Shown here in pieces: positions 34,341 to 42,957 of a stretch of 64,000 nt of DNA (positions are counted from its first letter, which is position 1; every line of letters begins with the position of its first letter). Made by a program: the position numbers and the translations under genes. Origin of the DNA: OLB7 sp966250335 (GTDB taxonomy: Bacteria; Bacteroidota; Ignavibacteria; OLB7); assembly GCA_966250335.1 (NCBI GenBank), contig CBINGZ010000023.1, positions 20,159-84,158 on the forward strand, written 5' to 3'. The notes beneath the pieces were generated by a model. That model saw only the letters and a program-made list of their open reading frames with translations. It made no database searches and had not been told where the DNA came from.

Positions 34341-35594
34341 TCACTCTACTTTCGCCACCTGTCCCGTCTTCGCATCCACCTTCACCTTCTTCACATCACC
34401 GGCCGCAGCCGTCGTTATCTCGAACGTATACATCCATTTCTTGTCGCTTGCATCGTATTCCAGTTTCCATGACTGCACGGTGCCGGGGACCTGAGTGAGG
34501 GCGGCCGTGCGGGCGACCTTCACGGAGACCAGAGAGTCTCCCTGGACCTGCGGAGCAAAATCGCTGTTCGCGACATCACCCGATGTCTGCTTGATCTCCA
34601 CAAGCGCGCCCGTCTTCGCGTCGAGCGTGACGTCGTAACGGTTGCTGTCCCGCTCGATATCGATCTGGTAGAACGCCGTGGAGTCGTTCCTGATGTTGAG
34701 CTCTATGTCAAGGACCTCCGCGCTGTCGATCATCGACGCTGCGATGACGCGCGCTGAGTCTCGTGGAATGACCTTGATTTCGGTCTGGGTGCTGTCGTCG
34801 CCGGGGTTGCCGTTGTCGTCGTCATCGTCGTCGCACTGACAGTCGCAGTGGTAGTGATGACCGTAGCCGTGTCCCTTGCCGTGACGGTAATGTCCACGAC
34901 CCCGCTTGTTCTTGTGCTTGTCGCCGTGATCATCGTCGTCGCAGTCGCCGTTGTTCTTCAGCTTCCGCTCGCGACCATCCTCGGCGTCGATATAGACGGT
35001 GACGTACCTGTTCTCACGGGTGAGAATAATGATGATATATGTGGCGCGATCCTCGACATCCTCAAGATTCACTTCGACCACGTCTCCCTTGAACTGGTCG
35101 CGAACCTTTTTCTCCACATCCTTGCATTTGATGTAGTGCTTCTTGATGATGACCGTGCGCGAGTATTTGTAATTATCTATCTCCGAGGTCTCGACGATGT
35201 TGCCGTTCTTGCGGTCGACGATAACGACATAGACCTTTCCGTTTTCACGGATGACGACCTCGTAATTGGCGGGGCCGCTGCGGTCGTAATCGAGGTTCAC
35301 GCCCAGAATTTCGGCGTCGGGATGTTCCTTGACCACCGCGTCGGCGGCCTCTTCGGAGGAGATGGCGCCGCTGCTGTCGGCTGAATTCGTCTTGACGTTC
35401 TGGCGTACCGACGCAGCTTCATCGGCGCTCACGGAATCGCTGATCTGAACCGTTCCCGGATATCCGACAGGGTCGACGTCGGAGCTGGGGGGCTCCGTGG
35501 AGTTGTCGGCGCAACCGCCGACGAGCGATGCCAGTGTGACGAGGACGGCCGCGAAGACTCCGCCGAATGAGCGGATATTATATATGCGTTTCAT
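34341..35594 (-). CDS. PepSY-type lipoprotein with a central His/Asp/Cys-rich segment
   Basis: The 417-residue product starts with a lipoprotein signal (SLVGGC, Cys28). It contains about four PepSY-like repeats: about residues 76-138, 142-210, 276-338 and 348-417. Each pairs an A(A/S)-rich helix with a strand pair ending in a D-x-K-x-G or D-R-K-N-G turn. Between repeats 2 and 3, residues 215-260 form a striking low-complexity stretch. It has CDDDDHGDKHK, then a Gly/His/Tyr/Arg block (GHGYGHHYH), then CDCQC and a run of six Asp. This could bind divalent metal ions (inference). The signal is strong enough to suggest a metal-buffering or calcium-binding surface lipoprotein. Confidence 0.72.
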   Translation of the reverse strand: MKRIYNIRSFGGVFAAVLVTLASLVGGCADNSTEPPSSDVDPVGYPGTVQISDSVSADEAASVRQNVKTNSADSSGAISSEEAADAVVKEHPDAEILGVNLDYDRSGPANYEVVIRENGKVYVVIVDRKNGNIVETSEIDNYKYSRTVIIKKHYIKCKDVEKKVRDQFKGDVVEVNLEDVEDRATYIIIILTRENRYVTVYIDAEDGRERKLKNNGDCDDDDHGDKHKNKRGRGHYRHGKGHGYGHHYHCDCQCDDDDDDNGNPGDDSTQTEIKVIPRDSARVIAASMIDSAEVLDIELNIRNDSTAFYQIDIERDSNRYDVTLDAKTGALVEIKQTSGDVANSDFAPQVQGDSLVSVKVARTAALTQVPGTVQSWKLEYDASDKKWMYTFEITTAAAGDVKKVKVDAKTGQVAKVE

Positions 35595-35942
35595 CGTTTC
35601 TCCGTTATAAGCTCAGGGATTGTTCTTTTTGATTGTTCATGATGCATTCCTTCGGCCTCGTCGTCTGGTCTAACGAAATCGGTTGCGATTTGGTTAGCGG
35701 CGGGCCGGGAGCGCATCTGTCGGGATTTTCAATATCGATCTGACGAGGAAGGATATGCCGTTCGGAACGCTGATGTGACCAACATCCCGCGATTTGGATT
35801 ACTCGACGAACGGAATTTTTTTTCGGAGAGTTCAGCGGTGATTCAGGAGCGAAGAGGCGGGAACGTGCAAGTGGGGCGATCTGTTATTTCTCGTCTGCTC
35901 CCGTCGATATTCGGGAGGCTCGATCGGGATCGTCGGAAAAAA
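35595..35942. other. 348-bp intergenic region, no gene
   Basis: This region, upstream of the PepSY lipoprotein and downstream of the large surface-protein gene, has comparatively low GC and homopolymer runs, including eight T at 35816-35823. A small 6-bp hairpin (35898-35903 with 35912-35917) and a 7-bp dyad (35927-35933 with 35948-35954, overlapping the surface-protein stop) are visible. Neither is followed by a T-run on the minus strand. A short open frame at 35775-35978 is not convincing. Confidence 0.45.
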
Positions 35943-38900
35943 TTATCGGACGATCATCTGTTGTGTTGCGATATATGAGCCGCTGGTGATGACGTACCTG
36001 TACGCCCCCGACGCCAGCAGTCCGGCGGGGAGCCTGACGGTATGTCGTCCCGCCGGCAGGACCATGTCGACCAGCACGCTCCGGAGCGAGCCGAGCGGAT
36101 CGTACACGGCGATCGTTGTCCGGGCCTCGAACGCGATCTCGAAATCGATCGTCGCTCCTCCGTCGACGGGGTTCGGCACAGTCCCCTTCAGGTTGTAGTC
36201 GTAGCCGGTGTAGTCGATCAGTCTGTTCTCAAGTCCACATATCGGATCACGAAGGAAAAATCCCGGGATCTCCACGAACTCGATATAGGGAAGGGGAGAG
36301 GAGAGATGAAGGGGAAATCCCGACGTCTCGATATCGACAAGATGCGTGAAGAAACGCATTGCGATAAATCTTCCGTCGGGAAGCCTGCGTTCGTCCAGAA
36401 CGATCGTGCAGCGGATCGAGTCGCCGTCGACGGAGCTTCGGATGATATGGATGCCGGTCGTTCCCCCGGCCGGAGCAAGTTCCCGCAGGCGGAGCAGCCG
36501 GGAGTCGTGGCCGACGGTCAGCTCGACCGTGTCGGGGTCGGCCTCTTCGTCGGGTCGCAGAAGCTCCACATAAGCGATGAACTCCTCTCCCGGAGCCGCA
36601 TGGTAATCGCGGCGGATCTCGCCGGCGACGGTCGTCCGTTTCCCCCTTCCCTTCAGTCGTGAGAAGAGTGTTCCCGTTTCGGCTCTGAATCGCACAAGCC
36701 CGGCATGGTCGCCGGTTTCCAGGGGAAGATATCTGCACGGCACGACAAGCGACCCGCCGGCGCGGATCGTTCTCGGCAGCGCAACGGAGTCGACAGAGAA
36801 GGCGTCCCCCGCGTCGTCGAGGATCTCCATCTCCAGCAGCTCCACGTCGGAGCCTCCGCCGTTGAAGAGCGTAATCGTTCCGCCGGTGCTGGTGGAGATC
36901 CAGTGTGTTCCGAAATCGTGGTCGCTCGCCTGAAGTATCGCTTCCGTACATATCGAGATCGTGCCGTGGAGGGCCGCGCCGGACATCAGCGTGTCGCCGC
37001 CGCTCTCGATGATCAATCGTGCATCGATACTTCCTTCCTTCGCCGGGCCGATCGAGACCGGAATCGCGAGTGTTCCGCCGGGCCCGAGCACGACCGGTAA
37101 CGACGGGAGGCTCCAGACGATCGTCGGGTCGCTCCGGACCGGCGTCATGCGATCGATCACCGCCTGCGCCGATCCGCTGTTCCGGAGCGCGATCACCGTA
37201 TCGAGACGTCTCCCCGCGCAGAGTCCGGTAACGTCCAGGCGGAGGAGGGAGAGCTTCGGGGCGCCGGGCGGGGGAGGAGGAGATCCGTTCCCGCGGATCT
37301 CCAGAGCGATCGTCCGGCAGTCGGTCACGATCATCAGGCTGTCGCCCGCTCCGAGTCGTTCCTTCTGCACGATCAGCGCCGGATCGAATCGTTCCCCCGG
37401 CGCGATCTCCCTCGGCAGAACCCCTGTTCCCTCCGTCCGTACGCCGCCGTTTCCGGATCGGTTGAAGATGCCTCGGATTATGATGCTCTTCGTGCCGCCG
37501 TTGGTCAGCGTCAGGGATATCCTCTCCGATATGATGTCATCGAGAACGATCCGGGAAGGCTCGACCGAGAGCGTTCCGGCGGCGTAGGAAAACGGGATGC
37601 GCCGTTCCAATCCCGCGGCTGATCCTCGTACGGCAAGAACACCGTACGCGTCGCTTTCGGACGATTCTGGTCGCATCACGGCACGATATCCTGCAACGAT
37701 CTTTTTCGCCAGGATCGGCCTCACCGTCAGCTCTACGTTGTACGCTCCCGGCTCGAGCGCGATATCGATCTGTTCCTGCCGCCAGGGGGAGCCGGAGGAG
37801 GTGATCGTGACGACCGTTGAATCGCACTGCTCGGTGATCTCGACCTTCATCGAATCGGCGCCGTCCGGCGGGGCGGTGATCCCCGAGATCGGGAGGGAAT
37901 AGGCGTACGAAAGTTCCTCCGAATACTCGGTCGGATGGAGGAGGATCGGAGCCTCCCGTTTCCCTCCCGATGCGGTTGCAGCTCCCTCCCGTTTCCCGGT
38001 TCGGAGCGGCCGCACACGCTCGTGTCCGAACGTCCGGCCGTGGAGCGTTGCGGTGAACCGGCCGCCGAGGGAGCGTATGGTGTGGTCTCCTGAAACCACG
38101 GTAACGGCCGCGCGGTTGAAGGGTGTGAAGTCGACCCGTCTGCATTTTGAGGTGATGTCGACCTCGTCGAGGAGGATCGACGCGCCGCTGTCGGCGACGA
38201 TCGAGAGCTCATGCTTCATCGTCGGAACGACCCCGGGCGCATGGAAACGTCCCGCCGTGATCCATCGCCGGTAGGGGTCGAGGAGCGACATGGAGGAGGA
38301 CCAGCTCCGCACGTCGATGATCGCATCCCCCGGCATCTCCTCAACCAGCGACCCTCTCACAACCACCGTCTGCACCGGCCTGTCGGCGCGGAGAGCAAGC
38401 GGGGTCGAGCCCTGCATCGATCGCCACTCGCCGGTTCTGAACTCGACGAACGAGCCGGTCGGGATCGTCCGCGGAGCAAGGATCGACGAGACCGATACCG
38501 TGGTCGTGCCCGTGTCGGCGGCGTAGACCCGTATCAGATCCTCGACCCCCACCGAATCCCCGAGCGGCGCGTAGACGAACGTCAGGTCTCCCGGCTCCAC
38601 CGGAGCGAGCCATTCGACGATCGCGTTATGGATGCTGTTGAAGGTCGGCGTTCTGAGGGGAGGGGGGAGCCCGATGAAATTCGATCTGGTGTTGCCGCTG
38701 AGGACGCCGATCGGCTTGTCGGCCGTGATCCGCGTCGCCGAGAGGTCCCCATCTCCCGAGCCGCTCTCGGGCGGTTCCAGCAGGTAGACCTCCCCGGCGT
38801 CGAGAGAAATCGTCCGCGGACCGGACGAGGCGAAGGGGCCTCCCCGCACGGTGACCGCCGTGCCGTCCCGATCGGCCAGAAGCAGAAGCTGGGCCGGGGC

Positions 38901-39494
38901 ATGGCGTCCGGTGAATCCCTCCTCCTTCGATGCGCTTCTGAGGGGATCGAGGATCGTGCGCGCGGATAGTCCTGCCGCGATATAGTCGGTCCCCCAGCGT
39001 TCCACCGGCAGCGGAGTGAACCCTTCCGAGCCGCCGGGGCCGAAGTACCAGCAGTAGAGGAGAACCGGGCGATCCGATGTGACGGTGTAGACGTTCCGTG
39101 AGCTTCCGGCCGGTTCCGTCACGTAGATATTCGGTCGTGCCGGGTCGGACCTGTCGTTCAGCATGACGACCGCCGAAGCCCCCGGCGCCGCCTGCACGCT
39201 CCGGCTGAAGCCGGGAGCGGTGATCGAGACGGAGGCGGGCTCATCGGCCATCACCACGATCGCTGCGGCCTCCACCGAACGGACCGATCCTCCGGGGATC
39301 AGCGTGTCGGGGAAGGCGATCAGGAACCGCGTGCCGTACCGATGGGACTCTCCACGGGCAAGCGCGCTCCCTCCGAAGAACGGAACGGCCAGAAGAAACA
39401 GAGAGAGAACGCCGAGAAGGCAGGTCGGTACCGATCGGTTCAATATCGCTCCGGGAAGGTGGCGGAACTTAACCGCGCCGTCCCTCGGATGCAA
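35943..39494 (-). CDS. Large secreted IgGFc-binding-type protein with choice-of-anchor repeats and sorting domain
   Basis: The 1183-residue product has a signal peptide (about residues 21-46) and an N-terminal ~450-residue IgGFc-binding-like domain (PF17517 type) with motifs such as FLIAFPDT, PVLLYCWYFGPGG and LLLLADRDGTAVTVRGG. Beta-sandwich repeats of the ASH/choice-of-anchor kind follow. The C-terminus has VPNPVDGGATIDFEIAF, an IAVYDPLG strand and a final TQQMIVR, which matches type IX sorting domains. The protein is predicted to be a surface-attached adhesin or matrix protein, ligand unknown. It is a divergent, single relative of the three tandem proteins at 46-55 kb and is divergent from murA across a 64-bp gap. 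Confidence 0.8.
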   Translation of the reverse strand: MHPRDGAVKFRHLPGAILNRSVPTCLLGVLSLFLLAVPFFGGSALARGESHRYGTRFLIAFPDTLIPGGSVRSVEAAAIVVMADEPASVSITAPGFSRSVQAAPGASAVVMLNDRSDPARPNIYVTEPAGSSRNVYTVTSDRPVLLYCWYFGPGGSEGFTPLPVERWGTDYIAAGLSARTILDPLRSASKEEGFTGRHAPAQLLLLADRDGTAVTVRGGPFASSGPRTISLDAGEVYLLEPPESGSGDGDLSATRITADKPIGVLSGNTRSNFIGLPPPLRTPTFNSIHNAIVEWLAPVEPGDLTFVYAPLGDSVGVEDLIRVYAADTGTTTVSVSSILAPRTIPTGSFVEFRTGEWRSMQGSTPLALRADRPVQTVVVRGSLVEEMPGDAIIDVRSWSSSMSLLDPYRRWITAGRFHAPGVVPTMKHELSIVADSGASILLDEVDITSKCRRVDFTPFNRAAVTVVSGDHTIRSLGGRFTATLHGRTFGHERVRPLRTGKREGAATASGGKREAPILLHPTEYSEELSYAYSLPISGITAPPDGADSMKVEITEQCDSTVVTITSSGSPWRQEQIDIALEPGAYNVELTVRPILAKKIVAGYRAVMRPESSESDAYGVLAVRGSAAGLERRIPFSYAAGTLSVEPSRIVLDDIISERISLTLTNGGTKSIIIRGIFNRSGNGGVRTEGTGVLPREIAPGERFDPALIVQKERLGAGDSLMIVTDCRTIALEIRGNGSPPPPPGAPKLSLLRLDVTGLCAGRRLDTVIALRNSGSAQAVIDRMTPVRSDPTIVWSLPSLPVVLGPGGTLAIPVSIGPAKEGSIDARLIIESGGDTLMSGAALHGTISICTEAILQASDHDFGTHWISTSTGGTITLFNGGGSDVELLEMEILDDAGDAFSVDSVALPRTIRAGGSLVVPCRYLPLETGDHAGLVRFRAETGTLFSRLKGRGKRTTVAGEIRRDYHAAPGEEFIAYVELLRPDEEADPDTVELTVGHDSRLLRLRELAPAGGTTGIHIIRSSVDGDSIRCTIVLDERRLPDGRFIAMRFFTHLVDIETSGFPLHLSSPLPYIEFVEIPGFFLRDPICGLENRLIDYTGYDYNLKGTVPNPVDGGATIDFEIAFEARTTIAVYDPLGSLRSVLVDMVLPAGRHTVRLPAGLLASGAYRYVITSGSYIATQQMIVR

Positions 39495-39558
39495 GCGATC
39501 ATGTTCGAACGCGCCGGTCGCTTCGGCATCTCCGGATTATTGTTAAACTTGACAGCCT

Positions 39559-40821
39559 ATGGATAAATTCGTCATCAGAGGGGGGACCCCTCTCAACGGC
39601 TCCGTTTCGATCTCCGGCGCCAAGAACGCAACCCTCGAGCTCATGCCGGCGGCGCTTCTCGCCCCCGGCGTCTACACGTTCACCAACACTCCCGACATCC
39701 GGGACGTCTGGACGATGTCGCGGCTCCTCTGCTCCATGGGAGCCTACGCGGAGCTGAACAACAACGTGCTCCATCTCGACACGAGCAATCTCACGTCGCA
39801 GGAGGCGCCCTACGACTACGTCAAGAAGATGCGGGCGTCGATCCACGTTCTGGGGCCGCTCCTTGCCCGCTACGGCTACGCGAAGGTCTCGCTGCCGGGG
39901 GGATGCGCCTGGGGACCGAGGCCGGTCGACTTCCATCTGAAGGGGCTGGAGAGGCTGGGGGCCGAGATAACTATCGAGGGGGGATATATCATCGCGCGGG
40001 CGGATCGCCTGAAAGGGGCATCGGTCAGTTTCGATATTCCCTCGGTCGGGGCCACGTTCAACATCATGGCCGCCGCCACCCTGGCGGCCGGGCGCACGAC
40101 GATCACCAACGCGGCGGTGGAGCCGGAGGTGACCGCCGCCGGACGCCTGCTGCAGAAGATGGGGGCGGAGATCGAGGGGCTCGGGACGTCGACCATTATC
40201 GTCGACGGGGTGGAGAACCTGAAGCCGGCCGACGAGGAGACGATCCCCGATCGTATCGAGACGGGAACGCTGCTGACCGCCGTGGCGATGACCGGCGGGA
40301 AGGCCACGCTGACCGGCGCGAACCCCTATCATCTGGCCGTCGTTCTGGAGAAACTTGAAAAGGCGGGATGCGAGATCGATATCAGACGTGACGAGATCTC
40401 CATCTCCGCTCCCGAGAGGCTCGCCCCGGTCGATGTGAAGACGAACGTCTATCCCGGATTCCCGACCGACATGCAGGCGCAATGGATCGCCCTGATGTCG
40501 TGCGCCGACGGGACCAGCAACGTCACCGACACGATCTATCGCGACAGGTTCACGCACGTCCCCGAGCTTGCGCGCCTCGGCTGCGACATTCAGGTGAAGG
40601 AGAACCACGCGGTGATCAGGGGGGGATGCAAGCTGACCGGCGCCACCGTGATGAGCACCGACCTGCGCGCCTCCGTCGCGATGGTCCTGGCCGGACTGGT
40701 CGCCGACGGGGAGACGGAGGTGCTTCGTATCTACCATCTGGATAGAGGATACGAGTCGATCGAGAAGAAGCTCCGGTCGCTGGGAGCCGATATCAGACGT
40801 ATCAAGACCGAAGAGATCTGA
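39559..40821 (+). CDS. murA: UDP-N-acetylglucosamine 1-carboxyvinyltransferase
   Basis: MurA catalyses the first committed step of peptidoglycan synthesis, adding enolpyruvate from PEP to UDP-GlcNAc. The 420-residue protein has the full two-domain fold and length. It contains LNGSVSISGAKNATLELMPA with the lysine and asparagine of the active site, and GGCAWGPRPVDFHL with catalytic Cys116, the residue attacked by fosfomycin. DIPSVGATFNIMAAATLA and the terminal GYESIEKKLRSLGADI are also present. Trp follows Ala after the Cys, where many MurA enzymes have Ile. It is followed 22 bp later by a LytM-like gene and then by era, likely one transcript. Confidence 0.97.
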   Translation: MDKFVIRGGTPLNGSVSISGAKNATLELMPAALLAPGVYTFTNTPDIRDVWTMSRLLCSMGAYAELNNNVLHLDTSNLTSQEAPYDYVKKMRASIHVLGPLLARYGYAKVSLPGGCAWGPRPVDFHLKGLERLGAEITIEGGYIIARADRLKGASVSFDIPSVGATFNIMAAATLAAGRTTITNAAVEPEVTAAGRLLQKMGAEIEGLGTSTIIVDGVENLKPADEETIPDRIETGTLLTAVAMTGGKATLTGANPYHLAVVLEKLEKAGCEIDIRRDEISISAPERLAPVDVKTNVYPGFPTDMQAQWIALMSCADGTSNVTDTIYRDRFTHVPELARLGCDIQVKENHAVIRGGCKLTGATVMSTDLRASVAMVLAGLVADGETEVLRIYHLDRGYESIEKKLRSLGADIRRIKTEEI

Positions 40822-40843
40822 GCGGGAACGAACCGATGCCGTA

Positions 40844-41944
40844 ATGCTCCCCGAGCCCTTCCGGACATATCTCCCGATGCGACCCGGGGCGTCTTCTCCC
40901 CGGGTTCGGGCGTTGCGCGTGATCGTGCCGATCCTCATCCTCTCCCTCTGCGCGGGGATGGAGGGGATCGCCGCGGGATCGGCGGGAGCGTTCCCCGACG
41001 ACGGTCAATATCGCGATACGTCGACGATCCCTGTCGCCCAGAAGCCTTCGGGAAAGGAGGGATCGACGGCGAAGCGCGGAGCCGGATCTTCGCGGACGAC
41101 GGGCTCGAAGAAATCTCCGGCGAAGAGCGGATCGACGAAGAAACCGGCGTCCGGCGCCGGGAAGAGTCGTCCGGCTCAGGGGTCGACCGGCGGGAAGAAG
41201 AGTACGGGAGCCAAGGGGGGATCGAAGACCGCCTCCGGGTCGAACGGTAAGAGCGGCACGAAAACGGCATCGGGTGCGAAAGCCGGGTCCGGCAGGAGCG
41301 GCACGAAGACCGCATCGGCTTCGAAGGGGTCATCAGGATCGAAGAAACCCGCCGGAGGCGGAAGCACCGGGACTGCCGCGCGGACGAAGAGCGTGTCGAA
41401 AACCGCATCGAAGACGCCTCCGAAAGGGACAGCTCCGAAAAAGCCCACGGTAACGTCCGTGACGCCGGCAAAGGGAGCGAAGAGCGGGACGAAACCGAGT
41501 CCACGGGCAACGTCCGTCACGCCGTCGAAGCCCGCGCCGAAGCCGGTGAAGGAGGAGAACGGTCCTCTCAGGTTCACATGGCCGACCTCCGGAAGAAGGA
41601 TCGTGCAGGGATACGGCGAGCGGACCAACACGTCGACGCAGACGATCACGATCAACCCCGGCATCGACATCGCGGCGGGACCGGGAGCCGCGGTGAAGGC
41701 CGCGGAGCGGGGGCGTGTCTCGATGGTCTCATGGCTTCCCGGCTACGGCACCTTCGTGATTCTGGAGCATCGCGAGGGATACAGGACGGTCTACGCCAAT
41801 CTGGAGAGCGCCTCGGTATCGCGCGGCGCGTCGATACCGGCCGGCGGCAGGATCGGCACCGTGGGGAAGTCGGAGGGGACGTTCGTTCACTTCCAGATCT
41901 GGAACGAACATGACCGGCTCGACCCGGTCACGGTGCTGCCGTGA
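40844..41944 (+). CDS. Degenerate LytM/M23-domain protein with long Lys/Ser/Gly-rich linker
   Basis: The 366-residue protein has an N-terminal membrane or signal segment (about residues 21-48) and a low-complexity, strongly basic linker (about residues 66-237) built of Lys, Ser, Gly, Ala and Thr with repeated SGTKTAS and SKTAS units. A C-terminal LytM domain follows. Key catalytic positions are altered: NPGID has Asn271 for the first zinc His, YANL has Asn319 for His, and FVHF has Val348 for the first His of H-x-H. It is thus probably inactive and could be an EnvC/NlpD-like activator of amidases (inference). It lies between murA and era with gaps of 22 and 44 bp. An alternative start at residue 12 exists. 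Confidence 0.85.
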   Translation: MLPEPFRTYLPMRPGASSPRVRALRVIVPILILSLCAGMEGIAAGSAGAFPDDGQYRDTSTIPVAQKPSGKEGSTAKRGAGSSRTTGSKKSPAKSGSTKKPASGAGKSRPAQGSTGGKKSTGAKGGSKTASGSNGKSGTKTASGAKAGSGRSGTKTASASKGSSGSKKPAGGGSTGTAARTKSVSKTASKTPPKGTAPKKPTVTSVTPAKGAKSGTKPSPRATSVTPSKPAPKPVKEENGPLRFTWPTSGRRIVQGYGERTNTSTQTITINPGIDIAAGPGAAVKAAERGRVSMVSWLPGYGTFVILEHREGYRTVYANLESASVSRGASIPAGGRIGTVGKSEGTFVHFQIWNEHDRLDPVTVLP

Positions 41945-41988
41945 TCGGGATCGCAGGAGAGATAACAGACCATATCATATTATCATAC

Positions 41989-42930
41989 ATGGACAACGAC
42001 GACCTGTTGAACGAGCACGGTTCCGATATCGGAGGAAACGAGGAGCGGAAGGTAGGCTACGTGGCGATCGTGGGAGAGCCGAACGTGGGGAAATCGACCC
42101 TCATGAACACCCTTCTGGGGACGAAGCTTTCGATCGTCACGAACAAGCCGCAGACGACCCGGAAGAGCGTGCTCGGGATCGCCACGACCGATACGGCGCA
42201 GGTGATCTTTCTCGACACCCCCGGGGTTCTCACCCCTCGCTATCTGCTGCAGGAGAAGATGGCCGGCTACGTCCAGACGGCGGTTCAGGACGCCGACGCG
42301 GTTCTGCTGATGCTCGACGTCAACGCCCCCGATCTGGAGAAGCTGACCGAGTCGCCGGTGGGGGATATCGCGAAGCTGAAGAAGCCGATCGTGCTGGTGC
42401 TGAACAAGATGGACGTGCTGCTGGAGAAGAAGGCGGCGCTCCCGCTGATCGAGCGGTTCACGGAGATGGGGATCTTCACCGAGATCGTCCCGATCTCCGC
42501 GATGTACGCCCAGAACACCGGCGTACTGATCGACGTCCTGGCGAAATACCTGCCGACCGGTCCGATCCTCTACGACCCGGAGATCCTCAGCGAGCAGCCT
42601 CAGCGCTTCTTCGTCAGCGAGCTGATCCGCGAGCAGATCCTGCGGCAGTATCAGCAGGAGGTTCCCTATTCGGTGGAAGTGAGCGTGATCCAGTTCGAGG
42701 AGAATCCTCCCCCCGAGAAGATCTTCATCAGCGCCGAGATTATCGTGGGGCGAGATTCACAGAAGGGGATCATCATCGGAAAGAAGGGGGAGGCGCTCAA
42801 GCGGCTCGGCTCGAAGGCGCGCGTGTCGATCGAGGAGTTTCTTGACCGCCCCGTCTTCCTGGAGCTCTTCGTAAAAGTCCGCGCCGACTGGAGAGAAAGC
42901 GAAAGCCGCCTGAGAAGCTTCGGGTATTGA
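41989..42930 (+). CDS. era: GTPase Era
   Basis: Era binds 16S rRNA and helps mature the small ribosomal subunit. The start at 41989 (MDNDDLL) is chosen; an upstream GTG-initiated extension adds non-homologous residues. The 313-residue protein has GEPNVGKST (G1), DTPGVLT (G3) and NKMD (G4). A C-terminal KH domain carries IIVGRDSQKGIIIGKKG and EALKRLG. The residue spacing matches known Era proteins. The gene is preceded by a degenerate LytM gene and converges on the MsbA-like gene with only 11 bp between stops. Confidence 0.96.
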   Translation: MDNDDLLNEHGSDIGGNEERKVGYVAIVGEPNVGKSTLMNTLLGTKLSIVTNKPQTTRKSVLGIATTDTAQVIFLDTPGVLTPRYLLQEKMAGYVQTAVQDADAVLLMLDVNAPDLEKLTESPVGDIAKLKKPIVLVLNKMDVLLEKKAALPLIERFTEMGIFTEIVPISAMYAQNTGVLIDVLAKYLPTGPILYDPEILSEQPQRFFVSELIREQILRQYQQEVPYSVEVSVIQFEENPPPEKIFISAEIIVGRDSQKGIIIGKKGEALKRLGSKARVSIEEFLDRPVFLELFVKVRADWRESESRLRSFGY

Positions 42931-42931
42931 C

Positions 42932-42957
42932 GAAGACGACATCACGCCTTCGTCTTC
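42932..42957. terminator. Hairpin between the convergent era and ABC exporter genes
   Basis: An 8-bp stem (42932-42939 with 42950-42957) encloses a 10-base loop. It spans the end of the minus-strand exporter gene and the 11-bp gap after era. T-runs are lacking on both sides, so this is only a possible convergent terminator. Confidence 0.35.

Noticed and set aside
35775..35978. A 67-codon open frame in the low-GC gap near 35.8 kb.
   Set aside because: No ribosome site, runs into the end of the large minus-strand surface gene, and no similarity recognised.
42932..42957. A strong intrinsic terminator between era and the ABC exporter.
   Set aside because: The hairpin is only 8 bp and lacks a T-run on both strands; kept as a weak candidate only.
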